Of a stretch of 64,000 nt of DNA, positions 37,950 through 50,150 are shown piece by piece. Numbering within the stretch: the first letter of the stretch is position 1; the number at the start of each line of letters is the position of its first letter. The notes beneath the pieces were generated by a model, which saw nothing but the letters and a program-made list of their open reading frames with translations, was not told the DNA's origin and made no database searches. Origin of the DNA: Brugia malayi (taxonomy: Eukaryota; Nematoda; Chromadorea; Rhabditida; Onchocercidae); NCBI RefSeq assembly GCF_000002995.4, contig NW_025062479.1:14938721-15002720 (forward strand). Reading direction: 5' to 3'. Both the position numbers and the translations under genes were made by a program.

Positions 37950-40825
37950 AGTAACAGGGAAAGAAAGAAATGAGAAAATGTGTTACACCGGTTGAATAGA
38001 AAAATGCAAGAAAGAAGAAATATGGTTTGTCCACTAAAAAAAAGCAGAAAACTTAAAAAAAAGAGATTTTAGGCAAAAAATTACTTTTAATTTAAAAATC
38101 ATTAAAACCGAAATTTAACTTAATTATAATAATTTTTTCCTAGTATTTATTTATTTATACAGTTTTTATTACCTGATTACATTACCAGTTAGAAATTTGT
38201 CAACCAATAACAAATAAATATTTTTCAATTTTTTGAGAAATTTAGTAGTTAAGAATGATAGTAACAGTAACAGTAGCAGTAATAATAATAGTAACAATAA
38301 TAATAACAAACTAAAACACGTAGAGCAGATAAAAGTAAAAGCACAAAAATGAAAAGGATAGAAAAAAATTATTTTGTTAAAAAATGAAAAAGTTAAAAAT
38401 TCAAAAATAGGTGCGGTAATAATACTTCAGCACGTTGCTAATTCTTTTTTTAATTTCTACTAGCTACTTTTAAAAATTTTTCTAAAATTAGACAGAAAGA
38501 AAATAAAAGCAAAAGATAAAAGAAAATTTATTTCCATTGTTATCATTATAATCAATTATATTATTTAATTCAGAATTATCATCATTGGGTGAGGATGAAC
38601 GAAGCGGGTCAACGGAATCACATCGTTCTGGTTGCAGTCCACATTCACATTCTTCAATTGGATGTGGTAAAAAAGCTCGTAAAGCACGAACAATTTTTAC
38701 TGATAAACAATTACAAGTATGATATGATATGATATAAATGATTTTTCTAAAACTCTCTAAAACTTTTACAGCATTTTTTAAAAAAATTTGTAGAAATTAA
38801 TTCTTTAAAATTTTTCATTTTCTTTTTTGTCTTTTATATTTTAGGAATTGGAAGCAACATTTGATAAGCAAAAATATTTGAGTGTGCAAGATCGAATGGA
38901 TTTAGCCCAAAGAATGGGTCTTTCTGATACACAAGTAAAGACGTGGTATCAGAATCGTCGGTAATGGATTTTTTTTAAAAAAAAAATATTTTTTTCCTTT
39001 CAATTTTTTGCTCCTTTTAATATTCTTTCTCTCTTTTTTCAGTAGCATTAAAATGATATCTATTTAATAAATATTTTTTAATAACAAAAATTTTTCAATG
39101 TTTTTTATTATTACGTATTACCCACATTCAGTAAAAATTAGAATGAATTGAAATCAAATTGCATTAAATTTCTTTTTATTAAATTATCATTTGTAATGAA
39201 AAAAGTTTGGTGGAATAATGATCAAAAAAAAAAAAAAAAAAAGAAGAAGGAAAAAGATTTGAAGTTAAATGTTATACATTTCTGAAATGCAAAAAAGAAA
39301 AAAAAAATGATTTACTTAATCGCTAATTCCTTAATTCATTGACTTCATATTTGTGTATCACATTTCAAATTATCATTTCTCCTTAAATTATCAAATTATG
39401 TATCGAATTTCGAAGAAAAATTAATTAAAAACACTCTGAAATTGAATTTCAATTTGTCCTCCCCACACTTTTACTACCGTATTTCTCGGAAAAAACTACT
39501 GTAAATTTTTTTTCTAATTTTTGTTTTTTATTTGTAAAATAATAACTTTTCTCCTTTTTTCCTATTTCTATCTCTCCTTTTCTTCAATCTATTACTTTGT
39601 TATGATTTTTTAAGAAATAGTGTAGAAGAGAGAAAAAAGAGAGAGAGGGGGAGAAAATGACATGAAATTAGTGCAAGGTTGAAAAGGTAATTAGCAGACT
39701 TTAACACCCTAAAAATGCTCATTGTACCATAAAATTGTGAACAAAAGCAAAAGAATGGATTAGAAGAAGAGATATGTTTATATTAGCAAAGAGTGGATGA
39801 CAAGAGGGACAGAAAGAATTTAATGTTTCGTCTATTTCATGGTACCATCTCTCTTTCATTTTGTTCCCCTAAAATTCAACTTTCAACAATTATTTTCTCC
39901 TGCTTCCTCATTTCGCTCACCAATAAATTATTTGTTAATGTAAATTTAAAGCATTCGAGCAAAAATTCATGTTGCTTTTTATTTCATGACAATAGTTCAT
40001 TTTCGTAGTTAATAAAATCATTAAAATGTGTTCAAAATTGTCATTCCTTTCCTTCTTTATCTATTTCAAAATAAAATTTTTTTTTTAAAAAAAAGCGATT
40101 GAAAAGGAAAATTAAATTTCCAAGAGCAAAATAAATGATTAATTTATTTCTACTTATTAATTAATTAAAAGAGATAAACACATTTTCACATTGCCACTAT
40201 TTGTATAGTGTGTGTTGCATTGCTATCTCACATATTAGTAATTATAAATTGTGATTTTATTTGTATAATAAGACTAAAAATCTTGAGAAAACAGAATTTT
40301 TTAATTTCACATTCTCATTGCAAATTAAATTTAATTTATAGAACAAAATGGAAAAGACAAGCAGCCGTTGGAATGGATCTGTTGAATGAAGCATCAAATG
40401 TCGCTGCAATACAACAGTTGTTGCGTACTAATCCATATTGGGCCAACTATATGGCAGCTAATGCGCTGAATCATCCAAGACTTTTTCCGCTTCAAACGTC
40501 ATCGCTTCCACTTGGCTTATCAACCGTTGCAACTCCTAGCAATCTGCCCTCTTCCACATCATTTGTACCACTTGCCATACCAGCGGCAGCGCCATCATCA
40601 CCAATTGCGCCCTCTTCAACAACAACAAATACGGTGATTACCGGATCACCGATAACATCTCTACCACTGGCAATGTTTCCATTCCAAGTACCCACTTCAA
40701 GTTTTACCCTAAATCTTGTCCAAAGTCCACCAATATCAGTATCAGTGGAAAGATCGAAAGTAGAACCATCAAAATCAACAACACCGCTAAATAATATTGA
40801 AGTGAAATCACCTGAACTGAAATGA
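36056..40825 (+). CDS. BarH: BarH-class homeodomain transcription factor (about 325 aa)
   Basis: Four exons: 36056-36290, 38574-38716, 38845-38960 and 40342-40825, phase-consistent. An FIL (engrailed-homology-1-like) repressor motif FRISDILD at residues 59-66 recruits Groucho-type corepressors in this family. The homeodomain spans about 113-172: [51 protein letters not shown]. Tyrosine at homeodomain position 49 (WYQNRR instead of WFQNRR) is a hallmark of BarH proteins, as is the following [11 protein letters not shown]. The tail is Ser/Thr/Pro-rich and low in complexity. Closest C. elegans relatives by memory are ceh-30 and ceh-31, which act in neuron survival and fate; which one this equals cannot be told. 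The ATG at 36056 is seven bases after TTGCAG (36049), so trans-splicing or an upstream non-coding exon is likely; an upstream coding exon cannot be excluded. Confidence 0.93.
36291..38573 (+). other. Large first intron of the BarH gene
   Basis: A 2.3 kb intron without exons. It contains a 14-unit AG microsatellite (37918-37946) and pyrimidine-rich tracts. In homeobox genes such introns often carry enhancers; nothing here proves it. Confidence 0.6.
37918..37946 (+). repeat. AG microsatellite
   Basis: About fourteen perfect AG units in the first BarH intron. Confidence 0.95.
38961..40341 (+). other. Third intron of the BarH gene
   Basis: It separates the homeodomain within the Arg codon at position 53. 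It starts with a T8-A10 palindrome (38969-38986) just after the donor, and holds A-runs and a GA-rich tract near 39620-39660. The open frame at 40208-40341, in phase with the last exon, is intron read-through, because the homeodomain joins exactly at 40342. Confidence 0.7.
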
Positions 40826-41650
40826 TTCTTTGTTTCTCTCTTTTTTTTTTTCAAGTGAAAAATTTTTTTTCCTATTTTTTTAAATAAGCATTTAATTTGT
40901 CTCTTTAGATCATTCCGTATAAACCATTTTATTCCTTACTGAATCTTATTATTAATGTCACAAAAATCGATTTTATTAAATGTTCTACTGCTAAAACATT
41001 TAAACAATTATTGAAAAAACTTTAAGAATTAAAAAAAAAAAAATATTTGGTATATTTTATAATTTAAATTACTATTAATTTAATTAAAAAATAAAAAAGC
41101 TGATGTGTTAGCATACAAATATTCCAATATTCCTTTAAAAAAGTGTTATAAATTATGTTTAGAAAAAAGCTAAAAAGTTACATTGATTATGTAATTAATT
41201 AAATGTTTTGCAATATTTGTATCTTATATTATCCTTTTTTAACTTCCGATTACGTGTTTATTTTTAATTTTCAACTGTGATTTTTTTTTAAAAAAAACAA
41301 GCTTCATATGCTTTAGCCTGCACATTTAATTTTGTTGTACAAAATTATGCACAGTAAGTTGAAATAAATTCTTTTCTTTTTTCCCACTTTTACAATATTT
41401 TTTGCTTTCTTCCTTTTTTTTTTTTTTATTAACATAGCACAAAAATACAATGAGTAAACTTTTTATGTTTATGCTAATACAATTAAACAATTACACAATA
41501 AAAATACTGCAACCAAGAAGTACTGCCAATAACATTGCATATATTATTAGTATTACCAATATTATCATTAATGCTAATTATTATTAATATTAGCATTATT
41601 AGTTGATTATTATATGCATGTAAATAGGACAATGAAGAATTTAATACGTT

Positions 41651-41700
41651 TTAATTACGTTTACAACTTTTAAAATTTAATACGTTTACAACTTTTAAAA
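41651..41700 (+). repeat. 25-base tandem duplication
   Basis: Two adjacent near-identical 25-base copies share the core TACGTTTACAACTTTTAAAA. Confidence 0.85.
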
Positions 41701-43199
41701 TAATGTTTTTATCAAAAAACAAAAAAATTTTTTAAAGAAAAGAAATGAAAAATTTGAAGAAATATGTTCTAATTTAAAAAATCTTATAAACTGAATAATA
41801 TTAATATGCTTTTCATCCAATGGTGTGCTATATTATCATTTGAAAATTTGCAAAAAAAATGATGCATCTGTCGACAGACGGTCGATTAAATTTCATTTGC
41901 ACATTCGTTCGTTTGTATCAAAATCAAATTAAAGATCGGTAAAGGTGAAAGTAGGAGGGCAGATGGATGAAATGTTGTTGCTAAATTATGTGTTGCGATT
42001 GTCGCCTCAATTTTTTTTTCGTCTTTTTTTTTGTTAAAATTTCTCTTTTAAAATAGAAATTGAAAAATAAATTTCAAAAAATGTGAAGTAATAAGCAAGC
42101 AATTAAATATATTTTTAATCTTATCTCTTCTCAACAGCTATTATTATGTATTATTAGTAATTTTCTATTTTAAAGGAGAAATTTTATAAGTCATTCGTAC
42201 AAAAAATACTAAACTGATATTTGTGAAATTATTTAAATTTACCAGTATTTTAAATGAAATGACATTTTTTTTCTTTTGGTTCAGATTTTATTTAACAATA
42301 TTATTGACTGTATAATTAATGCAAATAATTCATAAAGAATTTTGTAACGTTTTCAAAAAATAAATTTTTTTACTTGAAAATATTCCATAAGCCATAAGCT
42401 ATGCTATATGTCATAAGTTATTGCAAATCTTGTTTATTATAAATTGCTATTAGTATTGTTTTATAAGTTATAAGTTAAACCTGTAAGTTATGGAAGATAT
42501 GTGATTTTTTCAGTGATTAAGCAGAATTTGTTGACATATTCCCAATTGATTAATAATTTAATTATTACTAATTTGATCAGATTACGAATATAACAGTATT
42601 GAAAATATTTTCCCATTTTTGTGTATTTCGTAAAGTGATTATACAGAAAGGTTTTATTTCTCCTTCTTTCTAATAAACAAACTGAATTGTTATTTGAAAA
42701 AAAGCAAAAATCTAGCAATTAAACTTGTTAAGAATAAGATTAAATACTTTTAACGATTGAAAATATAATTTAATAATTGAAGAAAAAAATTCTTTGATAT
42801 ATAAAATAAATACACACATAGCAATTTCCCTTTGATTTTTTCTTCACTTTGTTTTTCTCTTTTTTTCATTTTTTTTTTTTCAAAATATAAATAATTAAAT
42901 TATAAATATAAAAATGACATTATAACATACATTGAATCATCATAATATCAAGTAGTATATTAAAATAGGTTATTAAAAAGAGGAACATACATAAAGAAGG
43001 AGAGAAAGGAAGAGAGAGAAAGAGAAATAAAGAAGGAAATGAAATTGACATTGAAATAATAATAATGATAATAGCAACAATAACAATAATATTAATTAAT
43101 AGTTGAGGTTAGATAGTAGTAATACTGAAAGTCGATATCATCATTGTCCTCTACTGTCCACTCATATTGTCTTCTTCCATCTAATTCTTTTCCAATTGT

Positions 43200-43392
43200 C
43201 AGTATTACTACTACTACTACTATTACCAATTATTGTTATTATTATGTTTATTGTCATTATTATTATTATGTTTATTGTCATTATCATTATTACTATTATC
43301 ATTGTCACTATTGTTATCATTATTATTATTAATATTAATATTATTATTGTTATTATTATTATTACTGTTACTGTTACTATTATTATCATTCT
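43200..43392 (+). repeat. Long degenerate TTA/TCA triplet array
   Basis: The longest triplet array of the window, nearly 200 bases of ATT, ATC, ACT and GTT units. It produces long open frames in all phases (poly-Ile, poly-Tyr, poly-Leu and antisense poly-Asn), which are artefacts. A 30-base unit containing ATGTTTATTGTCATTATT occurs twice around 43240-43280. Confidence 0.85.
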
Positions 43393-44754
43393 TAACTACT
43401 AAATCATTTCGATTTGAGGAAAAACGAAAATTTTGAAGAAATCCATTCAAAAATGCTATTGTTACAATAATTACTACTAAATCATTCTTTGTCTCTATTT
43501 ATCTTCTTCTATCTATTCATTTTCTTTTTTATTTGTTCATTTTTAATTCAAATTTATTAAATCATAATTATCGTTAGAATGCTAATCACTTGTCCTTTCT
43601 CTCTATACTCTTACTTCATTTTCACTTCCGTTTCTTCTTTTTCTCTTCCTCTCTCTCCTTCTTTCCCTGTTCTATCGTTAGGACAATTTCCTACCATTTC
43701 TTGAAATCTTTTCATTTGGACGAATACAGCAATTTTTGCATCAATTACGCAACAAATGCGCAAATTGTCATTCATTTTATAGGGACGAAAAGAGAGGAAA
43801 GAGAAATAGAGCGAGAGGGAGAGAAGAAAAGGATTATTAGCATTTTGCAAGGAAATAGCCAATGTTATTAACTTTTCCATTGTCATCACAAATCATATCA
43901 ATTGTCGAATTTCCTTCTAATTTCTCCTCCTTCTTTCTTCTCTTTTACCTCTCTCATTCTCTCTCTTCTCTTCCTTCTTTCCCTTTGAAATTTATAATAA
44001 AAGGATTAAAAAAAAAAAAAAAAATTTTTTTTGCTAATCATAGCGAATGCTATTGATTACATATATGTTTATAATGATTTTATTTATTCTAATGTGATTT
44101 GAAAAGTGGATTTATAGCCTTATAAAACTTAAGGATAAACTTACGAATTTAATAAAATTTAAGAACACATTTCTATATTTCAGAATGATCAAAGGGACAT
44201 GGAATAACGTCGTGCATGTCATATTGATTATTGCAACATTGATGTGTGATATAATCATAATTTGTTAATATTTTATTATTTGTTATGGGTGGATAAGCTC
44301 ATGGCAAATACCAATAAATGTTATGAATTTAATAATTAGTAATTTAATAATTATTGTATTTGTCAAATAAGTAATTCAAAGTTTATATAGTACACTCAAA
44401 ACATAGACATAAAAAAAAATCATATCATAATTTTAATTCGTTTTTTTATTTGTTGTTTTCTTTATTTTTAATTTCAAGTAATCACTTAAGAAGCCCATGT
44501 AACAGTAATGCTAACATATATCTAGACAAAATGAGTTGGATACAACTGATCTGTCCTGAAAGAATCATATAATCAATCATAATGTTTCTGTTGAGATAAC
44601 TAACTGTTTGGATAGCTTCAATATTGATTATTTGTTAACTTATTTCTTCCCTCTCTAAAAAAACTAAGTAAGCATGCAAATAAATAAATGAACAAATAAA
44701 TAAATAAACAATGACAGCGGAAAAAATACGAATGTATATGCAATATTGATATAA

Positions 44755-44930
44755 TTTAATACAATAGTAATAAAAGTCATAACAGTGATAATATTAACAG
44801 TAATAATTATTATTACTATAATTATAATTATTGTTGTTATTGAAATAATTCTGTGTGTTCTTTTTATTATCATTATTGATATAATTATTATTTTATTGTC
44901 TGTAATAATAGTCATTTTTATTAAATAAGC
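44755..44930. repeat. Degenerate ATT/TAA triplet array
   Basis: Imperfect triplets in mixed orientation (TAA then ATT units), non-coding. Confidence 0.65.
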
Positions 44931-45868
44931 AAAATAAATTATGCAATAATTCTCCTCCAAATAAATTGATTTGAAAGTAATTCAATCAGTCATTAAATGG
45001 AGTCACTCAACCAATCACTTCAACCAATTTTATTATTTAAAAAGAAGATGAATAAAAGAATCATGTTTTTTTCCTATTCTTTTTTTGAAATATTTTATAA
45101 GTTCTAAATTCGATGATATTTTGACAAAGTATTAATTCGTTCCTTCTAACTCATCAAATGATTTCATATTTGTTTAAAATTGACATTTATAATGGATGAT
45201 TCATTTATTTATTCATTCATTCACTTCATATATAACATGTATGATCTAATTTTAATAGAATTAATCTTAAATTAGTGTAAAGGAAAACTATAAATGAAGA
45301 AAGATGAAAAGAGGAATAAATGAATGAAAAGATGAATAATATATTGTAGGATAAATTATCCATGTATCCATTTGTTTGAAATTGTGTAAAGAATTGAATA
45401 ATGATTGATGAAGAGATCGTATACCAATTGCGGATAACATTAATGCATCAAATATCAATCAGAAAATGAGACAAATGCGCTTTGGAAAATTCAAATTATA
45501 TACCTTTTGTCATTTTAATTCAAGAAATGGACAAATTTGATTCACTTCATCTCTCTCATTATCAACTCTGTTCACATTTAAATTACATACCACTACTACA
45601 ACATATTTACTTACATATATATATATACAAAATCCATTAGAAAATTTAGAAAATTTTAGCAATTTTCTCTCCATTAATTTGAGAATTATAATTTTTCGCA
45701 TAAAAATAAAATTTTTACACAACAATTTTGTTTGGTTTTCTATTCCAAAGATAGCATTAAGCATAGTATCATTTAAGAAACTTTAAATTTATTTATTTAG
45801 GTGAATAAAAATACTACAAATATAAGGAAATTTCGCTCAACACACATTTTTATTAAAACTTTGTTTGA

Positions 45869-45988
45869 ATGACTGATGATAATAATGATGATGGAGATTA
45901 TATTGAAGATAATTGTGTTATTATTGATGATAATGATGACGATGGCGTTCATTTGGATGATGATTGTGCTGATGTACGACGATGTTAA
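45869..45988 (+). repeat. GAT-rich triplet array containing a 39-codon acidic open frame
   Basis: From ATG at 45869 to TAA at 45988 the frame encodes a 39-residue peptide with roughly 16 Asp and three Cys, including IIDDNDDDGVHLDDDC. The array is mostly GAT/AAT units, so a microsatellite is the simpler reading. No splice or trans-splice support was seen. Confidence 0.5.
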
Positions 45989-46140
45989 CTATCATTTTAG
46001 ATTTAATTGAAAATTATTGCCAACATACGGTAATAATTAACCTTATAATTTTCTTAATGTACATGAATTATTCTTCATTTATGTACACCATATCGTCTGT
46101 TTTTCTGCCTTTTTATCTATTATTCTTTCATTATAATGAT

Positions 46141-46230
46141 TATTGCTAAAGTATTATTTTGTATATTTAATATTGCTAAAACACTACTTTGTATAAATAA
46201 TATCACTAAAGTATTGCTTTACATGTAGCA
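46141..46230 (+). repeat. Three-copy 30-base tandem repeat
   Basis: Copies at 46141-46170, 46171-46200 and 46201-46230 are in exact 30-base register. The first ten bases read TATTGCTAAA, TATTGCTAAA and TATCACTAAA, and the middle part is also conserved. The last ten bases of the third copy have diverged. Confidence 0.85.
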
Positions 46231-47116
46231 GATGAATAAAATAAAAAATGTGACTTAAAAGAATTTCATTTAGAAATAGTCACATGAACATTATGAATCA
46301 CAATTCTTCAAATTACTTAGTTACAAATGAAATGTGAAATATTTAGTAATAATTAAAATGATTGATAATACTAGTTCTAAATTTTTGGTACTTACGTGCC
46401 TAACATGTAAAAAAATGTTGATTTTGGTAATATATATATAAATAGATTGCACCTTTTTGGTTGATAAAATAATTTAAACAGCTCAAAATTGTGTCAAACA
46501 AATGATAAATTTCTCAAATGATGATGGTGCTGTTATCAGTGTTTTATTAAATCGATCTATGTGATTTCATAAAATCTTTATATAATTATATGATAAATAG
46601 ATATGTTATCACCATTCTCATCGCTGTGCGATTGTTTGGTAATACATTAAACAGGAGATAATAACTGATACTTATTGAAATTGTGGCGAATTGCAAAAGA
46701 AAGTGGATGACACTTTTAAGCGGTAATACGAAGAAAATTGGATTAAAGCAGATTGCTTTCAAATGCATTCCATTTATCTCAATTTAAAAACCCTCATTTT
46801 TCTTTGTTTCTCTCTTCCACTTTCTCTCTCCTTCTTCCCTTTCTTTTTCTGAAATGAAGATTTTTATAATCAAACTAGTACCATAGCCTTTCCTATCTTC
46901 TTAATTCGCATGTCCTTCCTTCCATCCATCCATCCATTCGTCCATTTACATTCCATTCTTTCTTCCATATACTCCAATTAATGCTTCTACCATTTTTATC
47001 CTTTCAATTTCATACCCCAAAATTTAATTCAATAGCGGAATTTTGCAGCTCATCACCTCAAATATATTTTTATTCATCAAAATATGTTTTCTGGGGATTT
47101 CCGTCTAAAATGTTTA

Positions 47117-47117
<1 letters not shown>

Positions 47118-47147
<30 letters not shown>
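47118..47147 (+). repeat. A30 homopolymer
   Basis: Thirty consecutive A. It could be a retroposed tail, but no retrogene lies upstream. Confidence 0.95.
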
Positions 47148-47148
<1 letters not shown>

Positions 47149-49794
47149 GATGAATGAACCACTTCATTTATCCTCATAGAATAATAGTAAAAAAATAATA
47201 AATTACTAATAACATCACCAATAACAATAGCAACGGCAATAACAATTATAACACTAATAGAGCAACAATAGCAATAATTAATAATACTGCTAATTAGTAG
47301 TAATTGTGATCAGCACATACACTAACTCAGAAATTGTTTTAAATTCAAGTTCCTTGTCAAAATGAACAAATAATTCATGTATTTCTTGCATTTTTTTCTT
47401 ATCAGTAATTCAACAAATATAAAACCGTTTTTACAATACATTCAACTGTATTGTTTAAAACAAAGAAATAAGAAAGCGTAAATTAGAATTGATTTGAATA
47501 TTAGCTTGCCTTTTAAGAATCTTTATCAAAAATATGAAAGCAATTTTTTTCAGTGGCTGTTTTACTTCCATTTATTAAAATATTCATCAATTATATTCCA
47601 TAAAGAGTAATTCTATTCCATTTGAGAGAAAAAAAACTGCAATACAGCGCAAATTAACACAATTGTATATAAATAAGAGATATGAATAGTAAGGCGGCAA
47701 GACTTGTTCTTCAAAGGTAATTCGAAGGTAATAGGTTAAGTGATGAAAACTAATGCATTTACACATACACATATATATGTATGCGCACAACATAATTATA
47801 TCTGTATTTTACCTGTGGTAATAAGTGGGCTACTTCAAGACCGTGAAAGAATTTAAGTGGAGGTGTCAAATTGCGACATTAAGTATTATTAAGTAGCACT
47901 TCAACCTATTTCATTTATATCTTACCGAGAGTGAAAAAAGGCATGTAAAGTGACCAGTAATAATATTTGAATTGTGACCTAGAAGCTAATTTCAAAAAAA
48001 AAAAATGTTGCTCAAGCATATATACCCCAGAAAATTGAATGGTATTAACAGGTATTTAATTAAATAATACTAGCACTTTTGAAATGTTCAAACTTTTTTG
48101 CTACATTCTTCAAGTTTCTTGTTTGCCAATTGTCAACAGAAAACTATTTCATTGAATTCATTGGAACGTTAATTGGAACTTTAAAAAATCAGTAAATTTT
48201 CAAAAACATCAAAAACAGTAAAAAGTCAAATTTAAGAGAATAACAAAATTTGCATATTTTGCAAGTAAATTTGAAAATAGATGCCGGCACAATGTAGGAA
48301 GAAAAACTATACCTTTTTTTAATTTCACCTTTGTTACCACAATTATTGTCATTACTTTTGTTTTGTTAGCAGTATTACTTTGTTTTGTACATTTATCTTT
48401 TCTTCATACATAAAAAAGCTATATTACTAACTAGCAGTAAATAAGAATGAAATGAAATCAAAGTGATGCAGTATTTTTTCTTGTAAACTGCATGTAAACT
48501 AATTGTATGTTGCATGCATTTTCATACAAAATAGTAGTAATTACTAAAATATATTTTGTTATGCTCATTTATTGCAAAAAAAAGAAAGGTGAAAGTTTTT
48601 TTTATAAATGAAAAAAAAATTACAAAATAGTGCGAAAAAGATGACAACATGCTATTATTAGTAATATTACTGTTAATGGGTTTATTTAATTCGCTTTCGC
48701 AAGCAATTTAATTCTATCATTTTTTCCCTCACTTTTCTCTCTCTCTGTCTGCCTCTTTCTTCCTCTCATTCTCTTTTCTCTCTCCCCTAAAATTATTGTT
48801 TCAACCAATTCAGTTCATTTTTTGAAAATCATTTTTCCTCCTTATTCACATGCAAAATTACATTCAAATGGCCAAATATTCTCATTACCACACATATAAA
48901 AATGAAAAAAATTAAGGTAAAAAATGCTTTTTCACATGGAAACAAAACAAAATAGAAATAAATATGGGAGAAAATCGGTAAAAATTTGTATTTTTATCGA
49001 ATAGAATTTTTTCTCAGAAAATATACCTTCATTAAATGACAAATGAAAGAGAGAGAGCAACAAATGTCGAATACCATGGGAATAATGGTAACAGCAATAA
49101 ATACAATAAAAATGACGATAATAATAATAATAAACTGATTTTTATCAACTAATTAATGAATACAAGCACTTGATGACTATTCCAATTCAAATTTACAAAT
49201 TATAGGTTCCGTAATTTTATAACTGTTATTAATTTACCGCAATTTCTTCAAAACATTTGATTCTCAAAGTTTTGTCTGTTTTTTTAAGAAAGGAAAAAAT
49301 GAAAAAGCGAGAAAATCCTGAAAGTCTTATTTCGCTTATTAAAGTGCAATCATTAATATCTAAGTATTCTGTTGAAATGAAAGTTTAATAATAGTTTATT
49401 TAACCATTACTTACTTGCATAATGATATTTCATTATTTTACATGGCTTATTACGTATGTTACATGCAAAACTCTAATTAATCATTAAAACTGCATATTAT
49501 AATTCCAAATTAAGATACTGAAATAAAAACAATTAATGCTGTACTGTTAGTACAATTAGCTATGATCACTATTATACATCAAAATAAAAATGCTTGAAAT
49601 TTTTTAATGAAATAATTGAGCGAATTTTATTAAGGTAAAAGTGATACAAATATTGAACTAATAGAATAATTCAAATTAATTCAATCATTTGCCACATATA
49701 TTATTGTTATAAATTGACCATCAAGGGATGTTCTAATAACTCTCAAATATTCATATGAAGGACATTTCTGGATTCGCAATAAATCTTAGCAATA

Positions 49795-50150
49795 CTATTA
49801 TTATTATTATTCATGTTATTATTATTGCTATTATCATTATTTTCTACTGAACGAAATAAAGTGATTAAAATAAGGGAAGGAAGGAGTAATTTGTGAAATC
49901 GCTCAGCACATTTCAGTAATAACTGATAAGGTCTGAAAAGAATATTGAAATGAGAAATGGAAGAAGAAAGGTAGAAAAGTGGATGTGATTGAGATGAGAC
50001 ATATTCTCATTGATTAAAATTACGGTAATTGTTTAATTATTGCATTTTTTTATTTGATAAACTATTATTATTGTCACTATTATTACTATTATCATTTAGT
50101 ATTATTAATTATTATTAATATTAATAATATTATTATTAATTTTCGCGATT
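49795..50150. repeat. Two triplet arrays around unique sequence
   Basis: ATT-type arrays at about 49795-49850 and 50060-50150 flank about 200 bases of unique AT-rich sequence. Confidence 0.6.

Noticed and set aside
40492..40854. 120-codon minus-strand frame
   Set aside because: It is antisense to the Ser/Thr/Pro-rich tail of the BarH protein.
43103..43450. Overlapping frames in four phases
   Set aside because: All are translations of one degenerate triplet array.
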